DNA of 64,000 nt from Glandiceps talaboti. Lineage: Eukaryota; Hemichordata; Enteropneusta; Spengelidae. The notes under the pieces are model-generated. The model saw only the letters and a program-made list of their open reading frames with translations, was not told the origin of the DNA and made no database searches. The stretch lies in assembly GCF_964340395.1 (NCBI RefSeq), contig NC_135570.1, positions 10,012,322 to 10,076,321 of the forward strand. The letters run 5' to 3'. The position numbers and the translations under genes are program-made. This document shows, one piece after another, positions 47,516 to 59,100 of the stretch. Every line of letters starts with the position of its first letter. Positions within the stretch are counted from its first letter, which is position 1.

Positions 47516-48739
47516 CTTGTCTGGAAGGATAGTCATGATTCTAAATTTGACAATATTTGTCAATGGTAGGGACACCATCTTAGATACAAATGACTACATA
47601 ATTACTGTATACTCAGGAGTAGTAATATAGCATTAGTAGAAAATAGGCAATCAACCCAAGAAGGAGCATTAGAACAAAACTCACTTTGACTGCTTTCATT
47701 CAGTATTTCAGAAAGTGAAGACGGTTATTTTCATGTATTTGAGACGTGTAGTGGCTCTGGAGTTTGAAAAATATTGTTATGTTAAAGATTTTAGTAAGAA
47801 TTTTTTCTACTGTGTTTTCTCACTTGTTTATCATTCATTATATTTATGTATTTATTTATTTACATAATTGTGGCTCTGCATTTGTTTTTACTGTTTTGAT
47901 TTTTTTAAATAAATTTTTGTTTCAAAGCTTTTTTCCGAGATAGATTGGGACATTTAGTTCTTGAACATGTAGGAGTTAGTGAATGTTTTGTCTATTACAA
48001 GAATGATTAAAACAATTGCATTCATTCCCGTCAGTGATTTATGATTTTTGAATTTAAAAAAGTATCTCAAAGGTCATAGGTCAAGAAACATGAAAATGAA
48101 ATATCTTGCCAGGATAGGTAGGTTTTTAGTGCCTTACGTCAACTGATAATTTTATAATACCTAGAAATGGGCTGGGATTTGGGTTAAAACATTACTGAAA
48201 TTATATCAGTGCTCATACTGTCTTATGGCCATACTCTTGCGAAGCATAGACTGAAATATTTGTCATGGGTTGCTTTTCCATAGCTCCCTGTGCAGAACCT
48301 GGGAGCAATTGAAGAGCGCCCCCAACGACAAGTCTTTGAAATCTACCAGAATGTCAGGTCCATGACCTATTCTTCTAGTACACTACGAAACTGATAAATC
48401 ATCATTTTGCAGTCGTTCTTCTGAATATTTAAGAATTATGACAAAAATACTTTAAACTAACTGACTGACTAACTTTAAATGGAACAAAAATTTATTGATA
48501 AATAGAGATGTATTCATTATTATTTTTAAAGTTTGCAAAACAGAGTTTAATAACAGCTCAGTTTCTAAAATTGTCTGGAATCTACACTATCGATATCCTA
48601 TGTCAATTGTACAATACAAAGGACAGGGTTTATTCCAGCTAAAGAATCACATGAGGTCAAATGTCAAACACCTACTAAATAAGGTGATCACAAATGAACA
48701 TAGATATATTGAACTCTGACCTTTCAGGAAGTTATAACA

Positions 48740-49096
48740 CAAAAAAAAACACCAGTGCGTTTGCTTGCTCATGCAAGGTGAACAGAAATGAGACCAATTT
48801 CATGCAAAGACATACAATGTAGTGTCAGTAACTTTAATCAAAGTATAAAACACCACAGGAACCTGGATCACATAACATTGTTTACTGATAGAATGCTACA
48901 TGTTAATAAGAATCAAGTGTAAGTGTTACATTGTAACTTCCACAGACATGAACTGATACAAGTGTCACCTGAACCTACATAAGAGACATCTGTTGTTTTT
49001 TGTATTGGTTGTATTTTTGTTTTTACCTAATGTTGTCTTTGCATGAAGTCTCTCCTGAGCTAACTTCATTCAAGCAAACGCATCGGTGTTTTTTCG
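48740..49096. mobile_element. TIR element family I, between the CRIP genes
   Basis: Ends AACACCAGTGCGTTTGCTTG and CAAGCAAACGCATCGGTGTT are inverted; a second inner pair is CATGCAAAGAC / GTCTTTGCATG. About 355 bp. Confidence 0.75.
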
Positions 49097-49374
49097 TGGG
49101 TTGTATTTAATTTTTGCAACAAGCTGAACTGTATCTCAAGAAATCTCCTTTGCTATGGCTCATTTTCTCCTTTTGCATTTTTCTCCTTTTTTGTATAAAT
49201 AAAATAATAAGCTCTATTGGATACATTTTGTATTTGACCAATATGTAATTTCTTGATGGGATGTTATTAAAGTGATGCATGATGGGAGTGTGGCAATGAA
49301 TGTAAATGTTGTGTGGCACTTTTCTGATCTACTATAATTCTATTATTTGATTGGCTAGGGCAAAATATTAAAAA

Positions 49375-49672
49375 ACACGTGTTTCCAATAACCCGGCCGA
49401 ATCCAGTTTAAACCGCCGAACCTATACTTTTTTTAAACATTTAAAAGAAAAAGACAAGAAATTCTTTGCCTTCTTGACCTTCATTGCACGTCTGATTTCT
49501 TTCCCCAGTGATGGCTGCACATATTTCATCAAACTATCACAGAAGGGGTGTTCTGACCGACATTTCGTTTGGTTTTGGGTCGAAGCAATATTTTTAAAAA
49601 AATGAAAAAGATTTTTTTTAAATTAAAAACAAATTCCCTACCCATCTACCCCTATTCTCTGAGGCCATATTT
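49375..49672. mobile_element. TIR element family E, copy 3
   Basis: Starts ACGTGTTTCCAATAACCCGG, contains CCCCAGTGATGGCTGCACAT and ATTTCATCAAACTATCACAG; the right end is obscured by a T-run. Between the two CRIP genes. Confidence 0.65.
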
Positions 49673-50741
49673 TTTTTTTTTTTTTGGTGGGGGGGCCTAA
49701 TTTAAATCTTAAATCACGTGACCACTGCATGTCTTGAAGGCTCTGTAATTAATGTTGGAGTTAGGAAATGTCCGATTTTTTGTTTGCTTTCAATTAAACA
49801 TCGATCGGAACGACAATAAGCACGCACCCTCAAAATCACAACAAACGCTACTAATATTGCAGCTACCTCACACCCTGCAACTTTTATGCAAAAGGAGACT
49901 TCAGTGCCTACAGAGCTACAAATGATCCATGCTGATCAACTTGCAATTGAATTGGCTTGCAATTGTCAATCAATCGGACACCAAAACAGGTGTCAGAGTA
50001 ATAGTAAATAATGTTCCTAACGCAGGTAATTTTCGTTAGTATTCACAATTATTGGAGAAATTAGTAAGTGGATAGAACATTTTATCAGAAAAAATGCGAA
50101 CACGCATGCTACGATATATAACTGCACTGGTTGTTAAGGAAATGATGAACTAAATGTCCAATTCGTAAAGACCCTGGCTAATTAGTCTGATTTCGGAACA
50201 GAGGAACGATTGTGAGAACTCAGTCAGTGAACTCGAGTGGGCTTTTAGAGGCACGCAGAGTCGATTTCTGGCCTTGTGGACGAACAAAATTAATTTACAA
50301 GTTCAAGGTATAAATGTTATAGATCAATTTTACTCACCAGCCTATTCCCGAAATCGTGAAGAAGTCGTAATAAATTGCCATCTTTACAAACCCCGTAAAG
50401 AGACTAGTGAACGTATGCTACCAACGCGCTAACGAGGGAAACGACAACATATTTGTGAAGACGTGTTCCATAAGTGCCACGTGGGCAAAATTGATTGACC
50501 AATCACTGGTCGGTTGCTCACAATGACTTGCTAATGTGTGAACACATCCTAGGACCTGATTGGCCAATGGGTGATAATGACCACACACATCACTCTCACG
50601 ACCATGCATTATCCGACATCCCTTACACATCACTGCACTGAATATTTGCATAATGTTTTTATCTCGAAAAAAAAATTCCATGGAGTCAAATTTCTTGCAC
50701 TATAATTAGTCCGTTGTAAAAACTTTTAACTGGAAAGATGA

Positions 50742-50813
50742 AAGTGTCGGGGGGATTGAACCCGTAGCCTCTCACGTGCGAAGCGAGCGCTCTACCACTT
50801 AGCTATACCTCCC
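50742..50813 (-). pseudogene. tRNA-Ala(CGC)-like sequence, probably a pseudogene
   Basis: Read on the minus strand it has an A box (TAGCTAAGTGG), a good five-base-pair anticodon stem CTCGC/GTGAG around loop TTCGCAC (anticodon CGC), and a B box (GGTTCAATCCC). A T-run that could stop RNA polymerase III follows about 25 nt downstream. However, the T stem has two mismatches and the 3' acceptor strand (GACACTT) does not pair with the 5' strand. It is therefore more likely a decayed tRNA gene or a SINE head than a working tRNA. Confidence 0.5.
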
Positions 50814-51659
50814 TTGTAAACGCCGATCACTAAAATTACGATTTTACGAACTTTGTTGCAACGTATTATTATCTATGAAAAATAAAATGGCCGATTACGA
50901 AGTATGACTTTAATGTTTTCGCCAGGTGCAAGTAGCGTCACGTGACTAGTACCACAACCTGTTCGTATGTTTGTGAAGATAATACTGTATCAATCGATAT
51001 CCCATGGGGAAATGGAAATGTTGGCACAAAAACAAATAAGTCAAATTAAATTGGCGGTAAAAACTGACAAGCATAGTGTGGAATTAGAACGGTAAAAAGA
51101 AATGCCAATTCAGGAAAATATGACATTCCACCAACCTACAGTACAGTGACATCATCACAGAAGGTGGACAGTTAGATGTACATAACTGACAAGTACTTTT
51201 ACACCTGAATTTACATATATTGAAGATAACCTTTTCACACCTCAGGTTACTCAACACCTGCAAATTTGGATCATTCTGTCAGATCATGGAAGTATAACCC
51301 ACATACTTCCATGGTCAGATCCAGTTAGACACTGAAGGACAAGTGATTTGTATGAAACATGTCTGTTTCTCAATCAATTAAAGTGGACGAAGAGAACTTG
51401 TGTATAAATCTTCTAACTTAGTACTTCCATGATAAATATACATAGTATTATGAATAACAACAGTTCTAGTGACCTAGCAGATTCCAATAATTGATGCCAT
51501 GGCATACGAACACAATTCAATGTAGAAAACACAAGCGTGTCTGCTGATTAAGCCATTGCTATACTGTCAGTCTTTTTGTACAACTCGAACTTGTACAACT
51601 GCAAACCCACTAGATAACATACACTGTTCTGCAATGATTTTTTGCGAGATACAACCTAT

Positions 51660-51682
51660 GCGCACGTACGCACGCACGCACG

Positions 51683-51743
<61 letters not shown>

Positions 51744-51756
51744 GCGCGCGCGCGCA
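51660..51756. repeat. CA/CG dinucleotide microsatellite
   Basis: An ACGC stretch, then about 30 CA dinucleotides, then alternating CG (CTCGCGCGCGCGC). Alternating purine-pyrimidine sequence could adopt Z-DNA. In the spacer between the convergent CRIP genes. Confidence 0.95.
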
Positions 51757-52487
51757 TAAACATATCCACCCTACTCACATACGGCATATACTAGTATCTC
51801 TCTTCACGGAATAAAGACGCTCGCAGTTTCCCATTATTTTCCAATTAACTTATTTATTCCCTCAAACAGAATCATAAAAGATTTATCAATTATTAAATTC
51901 CAATTCATAGAACGTCAATGGTACGATAGGACAGCTTGATAGGACGATATATTGCCTGCCCTTAGGTCACACATCGTAGACTGGACGTAAGATGCGTCGT
52001 GCTGTTCCGCCCTCACCGGCCAGATCGGTTGACCGATGTGTGAGGGCGCCCCGTCAAGGCGTACCGACTACATACATTGGTATGTCGTATATGCACGCTC
52101 ATATCTCCGAAACGACGACGACTTTGACATTAGTTAGGTTATGACCTCGTAGCCATGACAACGGAATAGCAAAGTGAAAAGGGTTTTTTTGCCAATGATA
52201 AGCCTCTGACTATTTGCTGGCCATTGATTTAGCTAAACTTATGTAGTAACAACATAGAAATAACTATCTCAAAATTTAACAGATTCAGCCTAATTCAAGG
52301 GTCTTTTTGAAGAAATATTAAACTCTGAAATATATTGAGAGAAAAATAGGGGGGAAATAACAACTACATTGTCATAATATCATAAAACACTTGAAGGTAT
52401 CGGTTGGACATTTAAGCTCTAATTGTGCTTAAAGTCATCATAATGTCTTGGATTGGTCCAGAGGGAATGTTATGAAGATTGACTGTT

Positions 52488-52493
52488 TTTATT
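52488..52493 (-). promoter_or_regulatory. Candidate CRIP-B polyadenylation hexamer
   Basis: TTTATT on the plus strand (AATAAA on minus) lies about 160 nt past the CRIP-B stop, a normal distance for a short 3' UTR. Confidence 0.45.
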
Positions 52494-52650
52494 TTACTAC
52501 TCAGAGTCTGGGTTGTCTGTTGGCCATGTTTCCAAAGAAAGAAAAGCAAGCAATTTGTTTCGAAATTCTCCAAAAAAAGTTGAGAACTAGTACTACGCCA
52601 TCTACGTCCACTTGAGATATGTGACGTCATAGAAGGGAGCACTTGGGTTG

Positions 52651-52697
52651 TTATTTTTTCACGTAGCTGTCTGCACCACTTGTTCCAGATCTTACTC
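52651..52697 (-). CDS. CRIP1-like: CRIP-B exon 4
   Basis: Acceptor TTAATTCTAG above 52697; encodes [15 protein letters not shown] and stop TAA at 52653-52651. Phase and motif match CRIP-A exon 4. Confidence 0.9.
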
Positions 52698-53099
52698 CTA
52701 GAATTAAATGTAGTTAATAACAATTGTAATTAAGTTTTCTTAGCTTACTATACAAATAAAAGTTTGATGAATTGGACATCAAGAAAACCCATAGCCCAAA
52801 CAATCAAGCAAAATTGTAGTGTTTTGATTTCAAAATGAGAGATAACAAAAAATAGAGAAAGTGATTTGTATGTATGTATGTATGTATGTATGTATGTATG
52901 TATGTATGTATGTATGTATGTATGTATGTATGTATGTATGTATGTATGTATGTATGTATGTATGTATGTATGTATGTATGTATGTGTGTGTGTGTGTGTA
53001 TGTATGTGTGTGTGTGTATGTATGTATGTATGTATGTATGTATGTATGTATGTATGTATGTATGTATGTATGTATGTATGTATGTTGATACAGACAGAC

Positions 53100-53164
<65 letters not shown>

Positions 53165-56100
53165 TACTTAATAACGTTGATATCACTCACCTCCAGGACC
53201 GAATGAACTGGCATAACAATGTTTGCAGTAAGGTTTATCACCATGCTGAAGGAAGGTAAGATGGAAGAAATGAGAGAAAATGAACGTAAATTACAAACAA
53301 CTGTAAATAAGGTACAGTGTTTGTATGATTCACCAGTTGTTAAAGCCCAAGTTGTAACTTTTCACTGTACTTCTTTTCGTTCATTTTGCTTATTGAAGAA
53401 TACACTAAACATAAAATTGTTCAACCAATTTAGTATGGTCGGTGATGATACTTTACCTAATTACGATTAGGAAATCAGACCTGGGCTGTTGTGTGATATA
53501 TAACCTTCTCCTTATTCTGTCATGCTAAAAAGTGAAACCCCCCCCCTCACTTTCGTTCTATAAAACATGAGCCCCCAGCTCCTCTTGTTAAAATATTTCA
53601 AAAACGTGGTTTAAATGCTGTAAGACGTCGAAAAGGACACTAGTCCCAGAATCAACGGTTTGAAGGACTTAATCCCACCGCTGCCACCAAGTTGAAAGTT
53701 TTAAAGGCATTGGTTATTTCCCAACTACTACCACCATAATGAATCTGTGTGAAAGCACTGCATTAATCAATATTTGGATCTCATTGGCTGAGCGGAAGGC
53801 AAGAACATCAACTCGCAAACACGAGACGGCACATAAAATATGGAAATTAAGATAGATACAACTTACAACATCATGACTGCCTGGGGTTAGGGTCTTGTTA
53901 CATTTCTCACATTTCAGACAAGGTCCATGCCAGTCTTTGCCCATGGAAGTTTTCTTTTCGGCTGCGTTTAAAAGAGAGAGAAAAAGGAAGTTAGATTTTT
54001 TTAAAGTGATATACGAGAGAGCATGCACTTAGATTACGTTTTTCAATACTAGCTCAGACCACCAAACAATGTTTATGACTAGTGGCATAGTCTGTAAGCT
54101 TAACTGAGTTGCCAGGTTCTCCTTACAGACAATGTATAAAATACAAAATGTAGTAGTCACACGCCTAATATGTACAAGGAGCCTGGGTAACCAAGAAGGT
54201 GACAAAATAAAAGTTGATATCCAAAAATTACTACATATTTTGTATATCATAATCTTAATGCCAAGCTAGCGCCTTAATATTAATTGAATGTTCAGCATTT
54301 TGTAGAATTTTGCAAAAGTGTGATATTAAAATATGAAAAAAGAGAAGATAATATTGACCACTAATTAACAGATAGTGTCTTTTTAGACCAATTTTAAGTG
54401 ACGAAAAAAATGTCTCAGTTTTAGCTTGAACGATAGTAAGTAACGTAACAGAGCGTGTGAGCTGAGGGTATTCTTTGAATATGTATGTAGTTCCGAATTA
54501 GTTTGAGTTCTCTTTGAATACATGTGACACGCGATGATACGTGCACTTATTTCACGTTTTAGAAGTTCGATATCCTAAACCTCGCCCTTTTCATTTGTCC
54601 AAACCCTTGTTGGTCCGTTTTCACTTCCGTCCGATTATTTTCACACACTGGCGTGTATTATTTGACTGGGCCCAGCCCTATGCACTTAGCTGCCGACAGC
54701 ATGCATTCATCATTTGCGTTACATGTGAGTATTGACGTGCTCGGGTATAATAATCTTACACTTTTGTCGTTACCTAGGTCTTTAAACCATACACGTACAT
54801 TGGAAAGACCAATGCTCAATTAAAATCACAGACAAGCAAACCTTCTTACTTGTCTGTGTTAAAATCGAGAAAAAGATACCATGCAATGAAATAGAAGTCA
54901 AAATTATATCAAAATTAAGCCTCAAATTTCAATTGATATTCCAATATGTTCATCGAATGCTGTTTTAACTATAAGAAATAAAAAAAATAGTGGATTTCCT
55001 TGAAAACAAGACGATGAACCCAAAATTGCTTGTATTATTTCAAACAGGAAAAAGCTTTCATATGTTCAGAGATTCTGATTTCCAGGGAGATTGCTGCCCA
55101 TATGGTTCATTCTACCTTGATTTCAAGCCAGCTGTAGAGTTAATTCATGTTTACGTCGTATCACAACTCTGATTACTAGTCAGTATTTACAACTACATTG
55201 GTTAGAAAGTGCTCCACCCTAAAACAGGAAATGTGACTTTTTTATCACCACTTTTACTTTTCCGATCTCTACTTCCGAAAGAGTATTGACAAAAAGCTAT
55301 AACATGCATGTTTGAATTGATCCAAGTTGTATACTTGTACATCTAAGCGTATCTGCACACCATGTGTATGATATGGCTAAGGGCAATTCAAGTTTTCGAA
55401 ACTCGTATCAAACCGCCTCTTTTTTTATATTCCGTGCGGTAAAATATTCAAAAGTACGATTTTCTACTAGCTTAGTTCACTGCGCTGTTAGGTTACATCA
55501 TCAGGAGCTGTCGTACGTCCTGGCCGTCTTGTGATTTCAAGGGCTGGGAAGTACACTCCGACGACAGTACAGCTACCGATGTAACACAACAACACAACGA
55601 ACACAGGCTCATTTTCCTTGTACACGAAAAGAAATTTATCTAAAATCTTATCGTACGAAGTGCAAACCCAGTGTTTTAATAAGTGTGAAGATAGGATTAT
55701 TTTCTCCGTTATTCATAGATAGAGCTTTTTACGTCTAAATGTAAGAGAGGTATCATATTTATATTTTACACTTTATTGCCTTTGTAGACTCCAGTATACT
55801 GCCACCCATTGCAAACCCTCCTAACATATAGCCCTACATATAATCTATCATTTGTTTATGATGATCTATGAACTGTAAATATATGTGACAGGTGTCTACA
55901 TCTTTGTCACTTATATTAGTGCATTGTTACCACAGATTACACCGTGTAAAGGAGATTAGATTGGATCAAAGTCAGACATTAATTACATTGTAATTACAAA
56001 GATCCACGAACGCGTTTAGCTGAATTAATATTCGTACTTAAGAGTTTCCAGAAGGTAGTTATGAGTTATAAGGGAACTTCTGCAAATAGTTCTGTCTGTC

Positions 56101-59100
56101 TGTGTCTGTGTGTCCAACTCTGTGTCTTATTGTTCTCTTGTCACGTTATGCCGAATATTTATATATTAACTATTTGCATTTAAATTGATTTTATTGATTT
56201 CTCACCAGGTGTGTTGTATCTGTCTGCTGGCGATTCATTCCTGATATGTACCATCGAATATTAAACAGACGTAACGCACTAGGGCGCGCGTCAAGGAATG
56301 CGGCCACGTATCAGCGTTCAAGATATCTCCTTGTACGACAAAGGTTACTTGGGTGGTCCAGTCATCACAACACGACACACAGTGACTGGCAGCAACATAA
56401 TGGTTAGAATTCAGTACTTTATAATTTTGAAAATAATATATACAAATAATATATTTACTATTATCAATTTGTATATTTTTATCGAGTCATCAATGAATCG
56501 TATTTCGTATCCATGGAAACGTTCATGATTTGAAGATATGCACTGCTGACAGTCATAAATATATAACGCATTTTTTTCGATCACGTTATCAGAGCTTTGT
56601 TTATATTTAATATTTAAAAAAGAAAGATGGTTTATTCAGATATTTTCCACTTGTCTGTGTGCATGTATTATATCCTAGAATCCAGTTGTGTCACTTGTGT
56701 GAGTTTTTGGGGGGTCTCGCCAAGTTTAGTGAGAGACAACTGTGGCACGATTGGATTAATATTCTAGCTAGATTACGTACATGTAGTTACGGTAGGAACG
56801 TTTACATGGCAATGTATATGTACTTAGTGGGTGTAGATAAACTTGGTGAATAAATATAAAGTGGTTATATTGAACCATGGAAGTATATACTTCCATGATT
56901 GAACTGTGATAGTTGGATGGTTTTTACATCCTCTTTGTAGTTATTGCGTAAACCCGCTTCTTTCTTTGTCCTGTGTATCTTGCCGACATTTCCAGTCAGT
57001 TGAGTGTATAAATAGCAAAAATCGAACACGTTGTGTATTAATATTCCTGCACTAATTCTATTTATCCGCACATAGAGTTGATCATAAGCTACGATGGATA
57101 CGTTGCCAAGAAACGACCGCGATAAGATATTGAAATGATGAAAGAAATGCCTTATAGAGCTTCTAAACAAACGAGCTACACATGTCTGTTTATTCGCGGT
57201 TTACTGTAGATTACTCAATATAAATAACTCGAACTTTGCCACAATCTTTAAAGGATTTTTTTTCTATTTTGGAGTGGGAAGGGGGTTACAACTAGATTAA
57301 AACTGGATTACAACTCTCGTCGTGCCCGGCGACTGTCGCCATGACAACAGAAGTTCAAGCATTTACGATATCGGACTTTTCGTGATATTTCATAATGAAA
57401 ACATTTATTTAAATCTATTTTAACCTCGATAATACAACATTATTAATCTAAAATTGGTTGCACTATCAGTAGAGATATCGAGATGGCATGTACAAGTTCC
57501 GACACTCCCTGACATGCACCGTAAACAAAAATAGATAACTGTAGTAATATTGTTGTTGAGGTTTGGAAAGGGATAAAGTTGGGATGAGTAGTTGCCAGGG
57601 AACAGACGATATTTTCTGTCAAACAACCATTCTATTCCATATTCACTCAAGCTGTGCTACTCTTTGCAATTCAAACTTGTTGTAACCTGTCTATTATATC
57701 AAAGACTCCGCAATGTTGTCTGACTATTGGTATCACAACAGATAGTTGATATGGTGGTATTAATTAAAGAGGACGGTTTGGAATCTATCAGATGTCGTAA
57801 AACTACTTCACCCCTTTGCGGCGACGATATAGAAAGCGTTCTCCAAACACTTTCCTTTTTTCAAGAGATAAAGTACTCCGTCTATCTACAGTAATGTAAA
57901 AAATCTCCAAACTTCAAAGTTGTCGCATGGTGCCGAATTTCACACTTAATGCGCCCCATTTAGTCTAGGCCGCCGGGGTTGATGCATTGTCACATAATGC
58001 CGCAAATCTTATCATTCTCCTAAAAATTCCGTGTGTCCGATTCTAGATTTTATAGGCCCCTCAACTTAGATAAATTCAACGTTAAAGATCAGTTAACGTT
58101 GCCAGAGGCATCCCATATGGTGCAATATGCACTGTTAGAGGTTTTATACAGGTTATAGTATAAAATATATAACCTATTCAGGCTATTGTGCAAACACTAT
58201 AAATTACACAATTTCGACTTCTACATCCTTCCTCGTCTTTAGAAATTACAAACACGAGTAATATTTTTCACAGAAAGTACACCTGCATTGTGAGTACCAA
58301 TAACTATTTCAGCGATACAGATGTGCAGATGTGTAGCTAGCTATGTCAGAGAGATAGGGATATCGACCGACCGACCGACAGTATCATATCATGACCTCGA
58401 GCTCGTCTATGTGTATTTTGTGTCGGGAACGAGGTCACTGATTCTAACAATAATTTCCATACATTGGGCGGCCGACCTCTCCCTATTGTCAACGATAGGA
58501 AAAGACTGTGACTATTATAAATATAAATATAAATATATATAAATATAGTGACTATTGTCCCAGACTAATATTTCCATTCCTCGGCTTAATAAAATTTATA
58601 ACCGCGTTCCGTAGAAAAATGTGTATATCAGGTAATTACTGTGAAAAAAATGTCTTTTATTTCGTCAATTTCGATATCTATATTATATTCATCTTTTCAC
58701 TCACAATACATAGCATTTCTATGATAATTAGAAATTCTACATCTTCCTTCATCGTCGTGACACCAATTGCAAATTACTGGATCTTTCGACAGAAAAGAGG
58801 AGGTGGGGTGGGTGGGTGTATTTACCAATCTCCTCGACGCAGTATTTCTTCCTTTATTGAAGAGTATAATTGGTGTAATATACGAGAATTTCAACCCTTT
58901 GATTTACCATTGTTTATACTTTATTGACCTTTTAGTCCCAACTTTAGTACTTTAGTACCCAAAAGTCACGGAGTATGCATATAAACACCATAACATGTAG
59001 AGAATCCACGTGTCATCTACAGCATATGCGCATATACTAGGACACGACTATTGAAGCGATGCCGGGGTATGCTGGACGACAGTGTTTGAGCCAGTATCTT

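Larger units (their letters stand above)
47516..52487. other. Spacer between the convergent CRIP genes
   Basis: Contains elements I and E, the tRNA-Ala-like sequence and the CA microsatellite. The stretch 49700-50740 has somewhat more CpG but no gene that I can support. Confidence 0.6.

Noticed and set aside
50418-50681. 87-codon minus-strand frame in the CRIP spacer
   Set aside because: No domain, no homology that I recognise, no splice support; a chance frame in slightly GC-richer DNA.
52748-53244. Long open frames in several phases on both strands
   Set aside because: They are products of TATG/CAGA tetranucleotide repeats, with repeating MYVC, HTYI and DRQT patterns; the real coding part here is only CRIP-B exon 3 at 53191-53245.
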